A DNA stretch of 64,000 nt from Streptomyces sp. HmicA12 (GTDB lineage: Bacteria > Actinomycetota > Actinomycetes > Streptomycetales > Streptomycetaceae): NCBI RefSeq assembly GCF_000373565.1, contig NZ_KB891797.1, forward strand, positions 1-64,000, read 5' to 3'. The notes under the pieces were generated by a model, which saw nothing but the letters and a program-made list of their open reading frames with translations, did not search any database and was not told the origin of the DNA. A program made the translations under genes and the position numbers. Of this stretch, positions 23,512-33,281 are shown piece after piece (positions within the stretch are counted from its first letter, which is position 1; each line of letters opens with the position of its first letter).

Positions 23512-24642
23512 TCAGCTGATGCTCGCGACGGTCTCGCGGACCTTCGCGTTGATCTCGGCCGGGATCGGGGCGTAGCCCAGGTCGGACAGGGCCTTCTGGC
23601 CCTCGTCGCCGGACGTGTAGGTCAGGAAGGCCTTGGTGGCGGCCAGGGTGTCGGCCTTGTTGCCCTTGTCGCAGACGATCTCGTACGTGACCAGGGTGAT
23701 CGGGTAGGCGCCGTCGGCCTTGGTGGCGTAGTTCAGCTCCAGGGCGAGGTCCTTGCCGGTGCCCACGACCTTGGCGTCGGCGATGGCCTTGGAGGCGTTC
23801 TCCGTGGTGGCCTTGACCGGCTCCGCGGCGCCCGTGTCGATGTCGACGGTCTTGACGCCGTCCTTGGCGTAGGACAGCTCGACGTACGTGATCGAGCCCG
23901 CGGTCTGCTTGACCTGCTGGGCGAGGCCGGAGGAGCCCTGCGCGGACTGGCCGCCCTTGGCCTGCCAGGCCTTGCCGCCCTCGTACTTCCAGTCGCTCGC
24001 GGCCGTGGCCTTGAGGTACTTGGTGAAGTTGTCCGTGGTGCCGGACTCGTCGGAGCGGTGGAACGCCTGGATCTTGGTGGAGGGGAGCTTGGCGTCCGGG
24101 TTCAGCTTCTTGATCGCCTGGTCGTTCCACTTGGTGATCTTCGAGTCGAAGATCTTGGCGAGCGTCGGGCCGTCCAGGACGAGGTTGTCGACGCCGTCCA
24201 GGTTGTACGCGACGGCGATCGGGCCGCCGACCATCGGCAGGTCGATGCCCTGGCCGCCCTTGCAGACCTTCTTGGAGGCGGCGATCTCCTCCGGCTTGAG
24301 CGCGGAGTCCGATCCGGCGAAGGCGACCTGGCCCTGGTTGAAGGCGGTGACGCCGGCGCCGGAGCCCTCGGGCTTGTAGTTGATCTGCACGCCGGAGCAG
24401 GCCTGCGCGAACGCCTGGCGCCAGGCGTCTATCGCGTTGGCCTGGGCGGAGGAGCCGTTGCCGAGCAGCTGGCCCTTGGCGTCCTTGCACTCGATGTTCT
24501 TGGCGGCGGTCGAGCTGGCGCCGCCACCGCTGCTGCCGCTGCCCGTGTCGTCGGAGCCGCACGCCGTGAGGGCCAGGGCGCCGGAGACGGCGAGAGCGCC
24601 GAGGGAGAGGGCGCGGAGCCGGTTCTTGCGCTGAAGCTTCAC
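23512..24642 (-). CDS. pstS: Phosphate-binding lipoprotein PstS
   Basis: A 376-residue lipoprotein. The signal LRALSLGALAVSGALAL then TACG gives the lipobox Cys at about residue 28, followed by a Gly/Ser-rich linker. The periplasmic-binding-protein fold contains the phosphate-binding motifs GNGSSAQANAIDAWRQAF, GSGAGVTAFNQGQVAFAGSD and HRSDESGTTDNFTKYL. It captures phosphate outside the membrane for PstCAB. The start is GTG. Strong PHO-box repeats about 140 nt upstream indicate induction by PhoP under phosphate limitation. Confidence 0.97.
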   Translation of the reverse strand: MKLQRKNRLRALSLGALAVSGALALTACGSDDTGSGSSGGGASSTAAKNIECKDAKGQLLGNGSSAQANAIDAWRQAFAQACSGVQINYKPEGSGAGVTAFNQGQVAFAGSDSALKPEEIAASKKVCKGGQGIDLPMVGGPIAVAYNLDGVDNLVLDGPTLAKIFDSKITKWNDQAIKKLNPDAKLPSTKIQAFHRSDESGTTDNFTKYLKATAASDWKYEGGKAWQAKGGQSAQGSSGLAQQVKQTAGSITYVELSYAKDGVKTVDIDTGAAEPVKATTENASKAIADAKVVGTGKDLALELNYATKADGAYPITLVTYEIVCDKGNKADTLAATKAFLTYTSGDEGQKALSDLGYAPIPAEINAKVRETVASIS

Positions 24643-24782
24643 CTTCGGATGTTCCTTCCAGGAGCCGCCGGCCTCGGGTTTTCTCTGTCTTCGGCGGCGT
24701 GCGAAAGCTGCGGATTCTCAGTCGAGCGGTGCGCTGTTCCCCCGTTCGAGGGGCGCACCGCGTAAGGCTGAAATTAGGCAGA

Positions 24783-24826
24783 ACAGGTGAAGCGACCGAT
24801 GGGCACGAGTGAACGGAGGGTGAACC
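24783..24826 (-). promoter_or_regulatory. PHO box upstream of pstS
   Basis: Four contiguous 11-nt units read on the minus strand: GGTTCACCCTC, CGTTCACTCGT, GCCCATCGGTC (degenerate) and GCTTCACCTGT. Streptomyces PhoP binds direct repeat units of 11 nt with the consensus GTTCACC, so units 1, 2 and 4 are good matches and unit 3 is weak. The position, some 140 nt before the pstS GTG, fits a PhoP-activated promoter. The remainder of the gap shows no gene. Confidence 0.88.
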
Positions 24827-24892
24827 TAAGCGGGCGGTGCGGTGCGGTCACGGAGGGGTCACGGAGGGGGCGCCTCAGCGTGTCGCGGTGGC

Positions 24893-25327
24893 TCACGCCA
24901 TGTGCAGGGCGTCGAGCAGAGCGTCGACGAGCCTGCGGTCCCTGGGCTGGGTGAGGCGGTTGCGGGCCGCGACCGGCGGCAGCCACAGCAGACGGTCGAC
25001 CTCGCGGTTCGGCGTGAAGGAGCCGCCGCTCGCCTCCGCCGCCCAGTAACTGACCTTCTTGGGGCGGCCGTTGGCCAGGTAACGCACCGTGGGCAGAGTG
25101 GCGCCCGGGACGCAGGTGTGGCCGGTTTCCTCCTGTACCTCGCGCAGGGCGCCGGCCAGCGGGTCCTCGCCCCGCTTGAGCTTGCCCTTGGGGTGGGACC
25201 AGTCGTCGTACTTGGGGCGGTGGACGAGGCAGATCTCCAGGCCCCCGTCCACGGCGGACCTGCGCCACAGCACGCAGCCCGCGGCCAGGACGGTGTCGTT
25301 GTTCGTGTTGTCGTCGCGCACGGTCAT
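24893..25327 (-). CDS. Nudix hydrolase
   Basis: A 144-residue MutT-like hydrolase. The Nudix box is complete: G in KGKLKRGE, then LREVQEETGH, giving G-x5-E-x7-R-E-V-x-E-E-x-G at about residues 48-70. Nudix enzymes cleave a nucleoside diphosphate linked to another moiety. The ATG overlaps the stop of the CHAD gene (ATGA), so it is the third member of a coupled ppk-CHAD-Nudix operon. A substrate such as a diadenosine polyphosphate or inositol pyrophosphate would fit this polyphosphate setting but is inference only. Confidence 0.9.
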   Translation of the reverse strand: MTVRDDNTNNDTVLAAGCVLWRRSAVDGGLEICLVHRPKYDDWSHPKGKLKRGEDPLAGALREVQEETGHTCVPGATLPTVRYLANGRPKKVSYWAAEASGGSFTPNREVDRLLWLPPVAARNRLTQPRDRRLVDALLDALHMA

Positions 25328-26325
25328 GGGGTTCCCACCGTCTCTCGCTGCCACGCTCGTCCGAACGCGTTCCTGGCAGCCTCCACCTGATGGCGCTGGT
25401 CGGCGTGGAGCACGCCGAGGGCGTACGCCGTCGCGGGGGCGATGCGCGGGGTGCGGGCCGCGTGCGCCGCCGCAGCGGCGGCCTCGGCGGCGTCGCGGTG
25501 CGCGTCCAGCGCGCGGGCCGCCGCCGACAGTCGTACGGGATCGCGCGGCTCGTCCGCGCAGGGCACGACCTCCTGCGCGTACCGGTGCAGGCGCAGCAGG
25601 AGACGTACGTGGTGCCAGGGCGCGTCCGCGTCCGGGTCGTACGGGGTGGCCCGGCGATGGTCGGCTCGGCGCAGGACGCCGGCGGCCTCGGCGAGGCGGG
25701 ACTCGGCCTCCCCGGCGAGTTTGGGCAGCTCGATGCCGCTGCCGGTCAGCGGGACGTCGCTGGCCAGGACGGCGACCAGGTCGGCCACCGCGTGGAAGCG
25801 GGAGCTGCCGAGGGACTGCAGGGCGGTGCTGTGGGCGCGGGTCCTGGCGAGGCCGAGCTGGCGGTCGAGCAGGGCCGCGGCCTTGGCCGCGCCGAGGGTG
25901 AGCGGGGTGGCGGCGGGCGCCTGCCGGGGCAGTTGTCCCGCGCCGGTGCCCGCACGTTCCGCTCCGGCGGTGGTCAGCCGCTGCAGGGCCTCGTTCAGCC
26001 GGGCGAGGCGGTCCGTGTACGCGTGCTCCTGCGCCAGCGTCCCCGACAGCCAGGCCAGTTCGGGGCGCAGGGCGTCCGACCACTCCGGGTCGAGGAGCGG
26101 GCGGAACGTGTGCAGGGTGCCGCTGATCCGGCGGGCCGCGCGGCGCAGGTCGCGGGCCGCGTCCGCGGTGCCGTCGGCCGCGCCGCTCTCGCGGTGCCGG
26201 CGCAGCGAGCGCAGGAACTCGGTCGCCTGGGCCCGGAGGTACGCCCCGAGGACGTCCCCGCCGCTGCGCGGCCCGGTCTCCGGGGGCTTCCCGGGCTCGT
26301 CGGACTCAAGGTGTCGCTGTGCCAC
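25324..26325 (-). CDS. CHAD-domain protein (polyphosphate-binding)
   Basis: A 333-residue helical protein of the CHAD family, starting in earnest at [20 protein letters not shown]. It is rich in conserved Arg/His/Lys such as [22 protein letters not shown], which line the basic groove that binds polyphosphate in studied CHAD proteins. The domain spans essentially the whole chain. The start overlaps the end of ppk by 20 nt. The context, between polyphosphate kinase and a Nudix hydrolase, supports a role at polyP granules. Confidence 0.9.
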   Translation of the reverse strand: MAQRHLESDEPGKPPETGPRSGGDVLGAYLRAQATEFLRSLRRHRESGAADGTADAARDLRRAARRISGTLHTFRPLLDPEWSDALRPELAWLSGTLAQEHAYTDRLARLNEALQRLTTAGAERAGTGAGQLPRQAPAATPLTLGAAKAAALLDRQLGLARTRAHSTALQSLGSSRFHAVADLVAVLASDVPLTGSGIELPKLAGEAESRLAEAAGVLRRADHRRATPYDPDADAPWHHVRLLLRLHRYAQEVVPCADEPRDPVRLSAAARALDAHRDAAEAAAAAAHAARTPRIAPATAYALGVLHADQRHQVEAARNAFGRAWQRETVGTP

Positions 26326-28621
26326 GCCGGCGCCTCCGGGCGTCTATGAGCATCTCCTGTACGTTCCGCAGGGGGCGCCCGGCCGGGTCGTGCGCGTCGG
26401 TCGCGTGCCGGGTCCAGTTGCCGTCCGGGCCCAGGTGCCAGGAGGCGGTGCCGTCGGACATCCCCGTTTCGAGCAGTCGGCTGAGGGCCGCGCGGTGGGC
26501 CGGGTCCTCGACGCGGACCAGGGCCTCGATGCGGCGGTCGAGGTTGCGGTGCATCATGTCGGCGCTGCCGATCCACACCTCGGGCTCGCCGCCGTTGCCG
26601 AAGGCGAAGACGCGGGAGTGCTCCAGGAAGCGGCCGAGGACCGAGCGGACCCGGACGTTCTCGGACAGGCCCGCGACGCCCGGGCGCACGGCGCAGATGC
26701 CGCGGACCCAGATGTCGACCGTGACGCCCGCCTGCGACGCCCGGTAGAGGGCGTCGATGATGGCCTCGTCGACCATCGAGTTGACCTTGATGCGGACGTA
26801 CGCGGGACGGCCCGCACGGTGGTGCTGGACCTCCTTCTCTATCCGCGTGATCAGGCCCGTGCGCAGGGACTTGGGGGCGACGAGGAGACGGCGGTAGGTC
26901 TCGCGGCGGGAGTAGCCGGAGAGCCGGTTGAAGAGATCGGAGAGGTCGGCGCCGACCTCCTGGTTCGCGGTCAGCAGCCCCAGGTCCTCGTACAGGCGGG
27001 CGGTCTTGGGGTGGTAGTTGCCGGTGCCGACGTGCGAGTAGCGGACGAGCTGGTCGCCCTCCTGCCGGACCACGAGCGACAGCTTGCAGTGCGTCTTCAG
27101 GCCGACGAGGCCGTAGACGACGTGGCAGCCGGACTCCTCCAGCTTCCGTGCCCACTTGATGTTGGCCTGCTCGTCGAAGCGGGCCTTGATCTCCACGAGC
27201 ACGAGGACCTGCTTGCCGGCCTCGGCCGCCTCTATCAGCGCGTCGACGATCGGGGAGTCGCCCGAGGTCCGGTACAGCGTCTGCTTGATGGCCAGCACGT
27301 CCGGGTCGGCGGCGGCCTGCTCCAGGAACGCCTGGACGGAGGTGGAGAACGAGTCGTACGGGTGGTGCAGGAGTACGTCGTGGCTGCGCAGGGCGGCGAA
27401 GATGTCGGGCGCCGACGCCGACTCCACCTCGGCGAGGTCGCGGTGGGTGCCCGCGACGAACTTCGGGTACTTCAGCTCGGGGCGGTCGATGCCCGAGAGG
27501 GAGAAGAGACCGGTGAGGTCGAGCGGCCCCGGCAGGGGGTAGACCTCCGCCTCGCTGATCTTCAGTTCGCGGACGAGGAGGCTGAGCACCTCGGAGTCGA
27601 TGGTCTCCTCGACCTCCAGGCGCACCGGCGGGCCGAAGCGGCGCCGCATGAGCTCCTTCTCCAGGGCCTTGAGGAGGTTCTCGGTGTCGTCCTCCTCGAC
27701 CTCCAGGTCCTCGTTCCGCGTGACGCGGAACATGTGGTGCTCCTCGATCGTCATGCCGGGGAACAGCTCGCCCAGGTGCTTGGGGGCGGAGATCACGTCC
27801 TCGATGGGGACGTAGCGCTGCGGGGACGCCTCCAGGAAGCGGGAGAGCAGCGGCGGGACCTTGACGCGGGCGAAGTGGCGGTGGCCGCTGACCGGGTTGC
27901 TGACGACGGCCGCGAGGTTCAGGGAGAGGCCCGAGATGTACGGGAAGGGGTGCGCGGGGTCCACGGCCAGCGGGGTGAGCACCGGGAAGATCTGCTGCAT
28001 GAACAGCGTGTAGAGCCGGGACTGCTCGCTCTCCGTCAGCTCGTTCCAGCGCACGACGTGGATGCCCTCGTCGGCCAGGGCCGGGGCGACCTCGTCCTGG
28101 TAGCAGGCGGCGTGCCGGGCCATGAGCTCACGCGAGCGGTTCCAGATGAGTTCGAGGACCTCGCGGGGTTGCAGGCCCGAGGCCGATCGGGTGGCGACGC
28201 CGGTCGCGATGCGGCGCTTGAGGCCCGCGACGCGGACCATGAAGAACTCGTCCAGGTTCGAGGCGAAGATCGCCAGGAAGTTCGCCCGCTCCAGGAGGGG
28301 CGTGCTCGGGTCCTCGGCGAGTTCCAGGACGCGTTCGTTGAACGCGAGCCAGCTGCGCTCCCGGTCCAGGAAACGGCCCTGCGGGAGCTCGGCGCCGTCC
28401 TGGTTCGCGTAGACGTCCTCGTAGTCGTCCGGGTCCGCGTCGATGTCCGCGACGATCCCGGCGAGCTTGGCGGCCGACCTGTCGTAGTCCGCGGCCGCCA
28501 CGGGATGCGGGCGGTGCGCGGCGAGGGAGCCCACGGAGGGCTGGGGCTGCGATGCCGAGGGGGCCGATGAGGGCCGGGACTCGGCTGCGGACTGGTCCTG
28601 TGCGGCGTTCGGCTGGCTCAT
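26306..28621 (-). CDS. ppk: Polyphosphate kinase (PPK1)
   Basis: A 771-residue PPK1, which reversibly makes polyphosphate from ATP. After a low-complexity N-terminus the N domain begins at about residue 85 ([22 protein letters not shown]). The catalytic region contains [13 protein letters not shown] and [24 protein letters not shown], carrying the phosphorylated-His signature. The family C-terminal block [16 protein letters not shown] follows. I chose ATG at 28621 (MSQPNAAQ); the frame stays open 49 codons further upstream. First gene of the ppk-CHAD-Nudix operon. Confidence 0.96.
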   Translation of the reverse strand: MSQPNAAQDQSAAESRPSSAPSASQPQPSVGSLAAHRPHPVAAADYDRSAAKLAGIVADIDADPDDYEDVYANQDGAELPQGRFLDRERSWLAFNERVLELAEDPSTPLLERANFLAIFASNLDEFFMVRVAGLKRRIATGVATRSASGLQPREVLELIWNRSRELMARHAACYQDEVAPALADEGIHVVRWNELTESEQSRLYTLFMQQIFPVLTPLAVDPAHPFPYISGLSLNLAAVVSNPVSGHRHFARVKVPPLLSRFLEASPQRYVPIEDVISAPKHLGELFPGMTIEEHHMFRVTRNEDLEVEEDDTENLLKALEKELMRRRFGPPVRLEVEETIDSEVLSLLVRELKISEAEVYPLPGPLDLTGLFSLSGIDRPELKYPKFVAGTHRDLAEVESASAPDIFAALRSHDVLLHHPYDSFSTSVQAFLEQAAADPDVLAIKQTLYRTSGDSPIVDALIEAAEAGKQVLVLVEIKARFDEQANIKWARKLEESGCHVVYGLVGLKTHCKLSLVVRQEGDQLVRYSHVGTGNYHPKTARLYEDLGLLTANQEVGADLSDLFNRLSGYSRRETYRRLLVAPKSLRTGLITRIEKEVQHHRAGRPAYVRIKVNSMVDEAIIDALYRASQAGVTVDIWVRGICAVRPGVAGLSENVRVRSVLGRFLEHSRVFAFGNGGEPEVWIGSADMMHRNLDRRIEALVRVEDPAHRAALSRLLETGMSDGTASWHLGPDGNWTRHATDAHDPAGRPLRNVQEMLIDARRRRRGTATP

Positions 28622-28992
28622 GGCCCCATTCTTCCGCGCGGAGCCCGTCTCGGGCGCGGCGGGAAGGTCACTGAGCGCGGGCGCGAGGCGGAGCACGGTG
28701 TGCGGGTGCGCTTGCGGTGCGGTGTCTTCCGGCGGGGCCGAGGTGGGGTCGGACGCGGGGGGCTGCATTCCGAGAGGGTCGCAAGCGCGTCTGAATCACA
28801 GGTTACGGCGATATGACGTGCGGGCTATGGGAGGGAGGCTCCCCGGCGTCCACGGGGTCCCTCCGGGGGTCGACCGGAAGGGGGTCCGGGGCGCTGGGGG
28901 CGCCTGCTCGCCGTGGATCTCCTTGTGGTCGGGCGGGTGCCGGTTCGTCGTGGTTGCTCGCGCAGTTCCCCGCGCCCCTGCGGGGCGCCGCC
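28622..28992. other. Intergenic region upstream of ppk
   Basis: This 371-nt gap holds the ppk promoter region and, at its right end, one copy of the dispersed GC-rich repeat. Frames here on either strand lack good starts and ribosome sites. A weak 11-nt-spaced element (GTAACCTGTGA then TTCAGACGC, minus strand, near 28785-28806) might be a poor PHO box, but I do not call it. Confidence 0.6.
28957..28989. repeat. Dispersed GC-rich intergenic repeat, copy C
   Basis: GCTCGCGCAGTTCCCCGCGC followed by CCCTGCGGGGCGC. The last part folds as GCGCCCC-TG-CGGGGCGC. It is almost identical to copy A over the core and abuts the 3' end of the third ABC membrane-subunit gene. Confidence 0.78.
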
Positions 28993-29970
28993 TCAGGGAG
29001 TGCGGCGGCGGAGGGTGTGGAAAGCCGCTGCCGTGACCGCTGCCGTCAGGGCCAGGACTATTGCTGTTTCCATGAGTTGGAGGGGCCAGTAGTGGGAGGA
29101 GGGGTGGTAGGTCACCCAGAAATCCTGGAAGCCGGAGGTGCAGCGGCCCAGTTCGTGGGCGCTGTCGGCGTCGACGCAGGCCAGGTTGTTCGTGATCCGC
29201 TCGCCGTCCGCGGTGACCGCGCCGTGCACGAGGGCATGGGCGTCGGAGGGCGGCTTCAGCGCTTTGAGGCCGTGGTCCGTGACCGTGGGCCACAGGCTTT
29301 CGCGGTAGCGGAGGCCGAGGGTGCCGACCACCAGCAGCACCGGGACGCCGGCCAGCCCCCCGGTGAGCGCCTTGCGGAACAGCAGTCCGGCGAGTGCGCC
29401 GACGGCGATGCCCAGCAGAACGCGGGCGAAGGGGAGCGTGCCGCTGGTGGCGAAGACGTCCGGGTCGTACCAGGGGTACGCGTGCGGGAGCGGCCCGGAG
29501 GACCAGACGAGGCGGTGCAGGGTGACCAGGGGGACCAGCCCGGCCAGGAACCAGGCGGCCGGGACCGCCACCGTCGTGGCCAGCCAGCGGGTCGGGGTGA
29601 TGGACTGCACCCACGTCAACTGGGCCGTGCCGCGCTCCAGTTCGCGTCCCACGCACAGGCCGCCGACGAAGAGCGCGGCCGCGTAGGGCACCGCGGCGAT
29701 GACGGCGTCGGTCAGCAGGTACAGGTTCTCGTAGCGGCCGTACCCGCCTCCGACGTCCGTGCAGTTGTCCATGGAACCGCATCGGGCCAGATGCCGCGCC
29801 GCCGCGTCCGCCCCCGGTCCGTACAGCCACAGCAGCAGGACGGTCGTGGCCAGGACCACCGCGATCCACACCCACAGGGCGATCCGGTGCAGGCGGAGCG
29901 CTGTCCACAGGGCGCCGGTCGGGCGCAGACCGCGCAGGCCGCGCGGGAGAGCGGGGAGCACCTGGGTCAT
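28993..29970 (-). CDS. ABC transporter membrane subunit, paralogue 3
   Basis: A 325-residue protein with six TM helices and a large extracytoplasmic region before the last helix. It shares with its two upstream neighbours the segments ALRLHRIALWVW, GRELERGTAQLTWVQSITPTRW and a C-terminal HPSSHYWPLQLMET, so the three arose by duplication. It carries several Cys residues in the outer loop (CVDADSAHELGRC). It lies 55 nt after paralogue 2, the only sizeable gap in this operon, so it may be a later addition. The likely role is as part of a YtrA-regulated ABC exporter. Confidence 0.82.
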   Translation of the reverse strand: MTQVLPALPRGLRGLRPTGALWTALRLHRIALWVWIAVVLATTVLLLWLYGPGADAAARHLARCGSMDNCTDVGGGYGRYENLYLLTDAVIAAVPYAAALFVGGLCVGRELERGTAQLTWVQSITPTRWLATTVAVPAAWFLAGLVPLVTLHRLVWSSGPLPHAYPWYDPDVFATSGTLPFARVLLGIAVGALAGLLFRKALTGGLAGVPVLLVVGTLGLRYRESLWPTVTDHGLKALKPPSDAHALVHGAVTADGERITNNLACVDADSAHELGRCTSGFQDFWVTYHPSSHYWPLQLMETAIVLALTAAVTAAAFHTLRRRTP

Positions 29971-30025
29971 GAGCCGGATCTCTCTTCGGGGGCCGGCGCC
30001 GAGCGGAGCGCCGGGGGCAGGGGGT

Positions 30026-30979
30026 TCATGCGGCGACTCGCTTGCGCAGGACGCGGTACGTGACGAACACGATCAGGGCGGACAGGGCCAGCAGCACGCC
30101 CGTCTCGGCCAGTTGGAGCGGCCAGAAGTGCGAGGTCGGATGCCCTTCGACGTAGTAGCCGGTGATGTGGTGCGTGGCGATGCAGGCCTGGTCGTCGACG
30201 CACATCGGGTCGGCGATGTGCGCACCGGAGGCGGTGATCGCGCCCTCGCCCGTGACCTCGCCCTCGAAGGCGGGGTAGCCCTGGGCGACCGTGCTCGTGG
30301 CGGTGTGGGTCGGCCACAGGGACGGGCGCAGCATCCCGACGACGAGCGTCAGCAGGACGGTGAGCGTCAGGCCGAGGCCCGCGCCCGCCAGCAGCCGCCG
30401 CTGGAGCAGGGCCGCGAGGGCGCCGCAGGCGAGGCCGAGCAGCGGCAGCGCGACCGCGACCGGGCCCAGGACCTCGAAGTTCCTGCTGAACCACTGGTTG
30501 TCGCCGTAGCCGGGAGCCGCTGCCGCGACCTGGCGGCGCAGCACCACGAGCAGGCCGGTGCCCACGACGAGCGCCAGGGCGGGCAGCGCCAGCTTGGCGG
30601 TGAGCCAGCGCAGCGGCGACACGGACTGGGTCCACGCCAACTGGGCGGTCCCGGTCTCCAGTTCGCGGCCGATGAGCACGCCGCCCGCGAACACGGCGAC
30701 GGCCAGCGGCAGCAGGGTGAGGCAGAAGTCGGCGGACAGCAGGGCGTAGTGGTACGTGTCGACGGTCGGGCCCGTCGCCGCGCATCCGTTCGCCGTGATC
30801 CCGCCGCAGTGCCCGGTGATGTCGAGCCCGGACGTGCCGGGACCCCAGGCCCACAGCAGCACGCCCGTGAGGACGACGACGGACGCGACCCACAGCCGCA
30901 GGGCGCCCCGGTGCAGTCGAAGGACCGTCCAGGTCAGGCCCGATCTCGGTGAGAGGCCCATGAAGCCGGTGGCGCTCAT
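30026..30979 (-). CDS. ABC transporter membrane subunit, paralogue 2
   Basis: A 317-residue six-TM protein, paralogous to the genes on both sides: TVLRLHRGALRLWVASVV, GRELETGTAQLAWTQSVSPLRW, THHITGYYVEGHPTSHFWP. The start ATG overlaps the stop of paralogue 1 (ATGA). The conserved outer-loop pair of Cys (CVDDQAC) precedes the His-rich THHITG segment. It has no ATPase motif and probably pairs with paralogue 1 or 3 over the single shared ATPase. Confidence 0.84.
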   Translation of the reverse strand: MSATGFMGLSPRSGLTWTVLRLHRGALRLWVASVVVLTGVLLWAWGPGTSGLDITGHCGGITANGCAATGPTVDTYHYALLSADFCLTLLPLAVAVFAGGVLIGRELETGTAQLAWTQSVSPLRWLTAKLALPALALVVGTGLLVVLRRQVAAAAPGYGDNQWFSRNFEVLGPVAVALPLLGLACGALAALLQRRLLAGAGLGLTLTVLLTLVVGMLRPSLWPTHTATSTVAQGYPAFEGEVTGEGAITASGAHIADPMCVDDQACIATHHITGYYVEGHPTSHFWPLQLAETGVLLALSALIVFVTYRVLRKRVAA

Positions 30980-31959
30980 GCGGTGGCTCCCTTCTTCGGC
31001 TGGTAGCGGCGCAGGACCAGGAAGGCCGCGACGACGAGGAGCGCGGTGAGGGCGAGCAGGATGCCGGTCTCGGCGAGCTGGCGCGGCCAGTAGTCGGAGG
31101 AGGGCAGGTACTGACGGGTGAAGCCCGTGACGTGGTGCGCGTCGAGGCACTTCTGGTCCATGGAGCACTGCGGGTCGCTGATCTCGGCCCCGCTCGACGT
31201 GATCGCCTTGTTGCGGACCGGGATCTCCGGCTGCTGGTAAGCACCCTGGAACGGCCAGGAGTTGGCGCGCAGCGCGCCGACCAGGTACGTGCCGATCCCG
31301 GCGACGGCGAGCGCGGGCAGGGTGCGGCGCAGGACGAGCGCGGCGAACACACCGAGGGCCAGGCCGAACAGGGCGCCCGCGATCGTGGCCGGGCCGATGC
31401 TGAAGTAGAAGGAGCGCGGGCCGATCCCGGCGATCAGCAGATGGCCGTGGGCCCGCCACACCACCTCGTACAGGGCGACGACCAGTCCCGTGCCGACGGT
31501 GACGGCGAGCGCGGGCAGGGTCAGCTTGGCGGCGAGCCAGCGGGCCGGCGACACCGACTGCGTCCACGCCAACTGCGCCGTCCCCGACTCCAGTTCCCGC
31601 GCGATCAGCGGGCCCGCCGCGAAGACGGCGATGACGACCGTCGCTATCCGGGTGAGCGTCGCCGGGTCGTAGAAGAGGGAGTCGAAGGAGGTGCCGATGG
31701 AGGGCAGGGTGACGGACTTGCCGGCCCAGCCGTCCTCCTGCGCTCCCGCGTAGCCGAACGCGTCGAACGCCTTCTGGGCGGCCGAGGAGCCGGGGCCCCA
31801 CAGCCACAGCAGCAGGCCGGCGCTGACGGCGACGTAGGCGGCCCACACCCACAGGGCGGTGCGGTGCAGCCGTGCGACGGTCCACACCAGTCCGTCGGTG
31901 CCGGGCAGGGTGCGCCGCACGGGGGTCCGCCCGGCCGGTCGCTCCAGGGTGGCGCTCAT
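30976..31959 (-). CDS. ABC transporter membrane subunit, paralogue 1
   Basis: A 327-residue six-TM protein with the same repeat motifs as the next two genes: TVARLHRTALWVWAAYVAVS, ARELESGTAQLAWTQSVSPARW, SDYWPRQLAETGILLAL. Its outer loop has CSMDQKCLDAHHVTGF. It is translationally coupled to the ATPase gene upstream and to paralogue 2 downstream through ATGA overlaps. Such ABC-2-like subunits with YtrA-type regulators are often induced by cell-wall antibiotics or lipid II-binding peptides; that is family knowledge, not shown here. Confidence 0.84.
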   Translation of the reverse strand: MSATLERPAGRTPVRRTLPGTDGLVWTVARLHRTALWVWAAYVAVSAGLLLWLWGPGSSAAQKAFDAFGYAGAQEDGWAGKSVTLPSIGTSFDSLFYDPATLTRIATVVIAVFAAGPLIARELESGTAQLAWTQSVSPARWLAAKLTLPALAVTVGTGLVVALYEVVWRAHGHLLIAGIGPRSFYFSIGPATIAGALFGLALGVFAALVLRRTLPALAVAGIGTYLVGALRANSWPFQGAYQQPEIPVRNKAITSSGAEISDPQCSMDQKCLDAHHVTGFTRQYLPSSDYWPRQLAETGILLALTALLVVAAFLVLRRYQPKKGATA

Positions 31960-32852
31960 GCGGTCACCGCCGTGCGGTCCGTGGCGGCGGCGGTGCTCGG
32001 GGTGAGCAGCGCCGGAGCCTCGGGGGAGCGCAGATGGGCCAGGAGCAGCTCCTCCAGGGACGGCTGCTGCACCTGCCAGCCCTCGCCGACGGGTCCGTCC
32101 CTGCGGATCAGGGCGGTGACGCCGCGGCCCGAGGGGCGGGACTCGATGACCGTGTGGTGCGAGAGGTCGCCGCGCCCGGTGACCAGGCTGTGCGCGCCGA
32201 GCAGGTCGTCGATGCCGCCGCCGAGCCGGATCCGGCCGCTGCCGAGAAGCAGCAGGTGGTCGCAGGCGTCGGCCAGCTCGGAGACGATGTGGGACGACAT
32301 CAGGACGGTCGTGCCGTGCTCGGCGGCGTCCGCCATCAGGGTGCCCATCAGCTCGTGCCGGGCCAGCGGGTCCAGGTCGGCCATCGGCTCGTCGAGCAGC
32401 ATCAGCTCGGGCCGCTTGCCGAGGGCCAGGGCCAGGGCGACGCGGGTGCGCTGGCCGCCGGACAGGGAGCGGACCTTCGCCTTCGGGTCGAGGGAGCCGG
32501 CCTCCACGATGTTCGCCGCGTAGGCCGCGTCCCACCGCTCCTTGTTCAGCTCGGCGCCCATGCGCAGGGTGTCCGCGATGGACAGCTGGGGGTGCAGCGG
32601 CTTGTCCTGGGACAGGTAGGCGACCTTGGCGCGGGCCTCGCCGGGGGCCGCGCCGAGCACGCGCAGCTCTCCGGCGCTCTGCCGCAGCAGTCCGGCGGCG
32701 ATGCCGAGCAGGGTCGACTTGCCCGCCCCGTTGGGCCCGACGAGGGCGCTGATCCGGCCCGCGGGCAGCCGGAACGAGCAGTCGTCGAGGGCCGCGGTGC
32801 CGTGCCGGCCGTACCGCTTGGCGAGGCTCGTCGCCTCGATCGCCGTAGTCAT
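31956..32852 (-). CDS. ABC transporter ATP-binding protein
   Basis: A 298-residue ATPase: Walker A GPNGAGKST (about residues 39-47), signature LSGGQRTRVALALAL, Walker B LMLLDEPMADLDP, and the His-loop SSHIVSE. The C-terminal 70 residues (VIESRPSGRGVTALIRR) are typical of YtrB/DrrA-like exporters. It is the only ATPase in the operon and must serve all three membrane paralogues. It is coupled to the GntR regulator gene by an ATGA overlap. Confidence 0.93.
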   Translation of the reverse strand: MTTAIEATSLAKRYGRHGTAALDDCSFRLPAGRISALVGPNGAGKSTLLGIAAGLLRQSAGELRVLGAAPGEARAKVAYLSQDKPLHPQLSIADTLRMGAELNKERWDAAYAANIVEAGSLDPKAKVRSLSGGQRTRVALALALGKRPELMLLDEPMADLDPLARHELMGTLMADAAEHGTTVLMSSHIVSELADACDHLLLLGSGRIRLGGGIDDLLGAHSLVTGRGDLSHHTVIESRPSGRGVTALIRRDGPVGEGWQVQQPSLEELLLAHLRSPEAPALLTPSTAAATDRTAVTA

Positions 32853-33271
32853 GAACTCCCCTTGGTGGTGCTGAAGTGTGCTTCCAGTGCGCTGGTGAAC
32901 AGGGCCGCCACGTCCTCGCGGTCCAGTCCCGCCTCTCTCGCCCGTCTCGTCCAGTCCTCGAGCTCGCTGCGCAGCGGTGAGTCGGCCGGGCCGGAACCCA
33001 GCGACTTGCGGACGAACGTGCCCAGGCCGCGGCGGGCCTCGACGAGGCCTTCTCGCTCCAGCTCGCGGTACGCCTTGAGCACCGTGTTCGGATTGATGGC
33101 CGTCGCCTCGACGACCTCGCGGGCGGTGGGCAGCTTGTCGCCGGGCTCGAGCATGCCGAGCCGCAGCGCCTGCTCGGTCTGGTGGACGATCTGCAGGTAG
33201 GTGGCGACGCCGCTGTGGCGGTCGATGCGGAATTCGATCACCGGTCCGACCGGCTCGACTGGCTTGGCCAC
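32849..33271 (-). CDS. GntR-family regulator, YtrA subfamily
   Basis: A 140-residue regulator. The winged helix (YLQIVHQTEQALRLGMLEPG, then LPTAREVVEATAINPNTVLKAY) is followed only by a short helical tail, the minimal YtrA architecture. YtrA proteins repress their own operon with ABC transporters. The gene heads a five-gene operon and a perfect palindrome lies 10 nt before its start codon. The short distance suggests a transcript with a very short leader. Confidence 0.92.
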   Translation of the reverse strand: MAKPVEPVGPVIEFRIDRHSGVATYLQIVHQTEQALRLGMLEPGDKLPTAREVVEATAINPNTVLKAYRELEREGLVEARRGLGTFVRKSLGSGPADSPLRSELEDWTRRAREAGLDREDVAALFTSALEAHFSTTKGSS

Positions 33272-33281
33272 TGGCGTACCC

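Noticed and set aside
25442-28570. A 1042-codon plus-strand open frame opposite ppk and CHAD
   Set aside because: It is antisense to two well-supported genes, has no recognisable domain and is explained by GC-rich codon mirroring.
28785-28806. Possible PHO box before ppk
   Set aside because: Only a weak resemblance to the 11-nt PHO repeat; much poorer than the pstS element.
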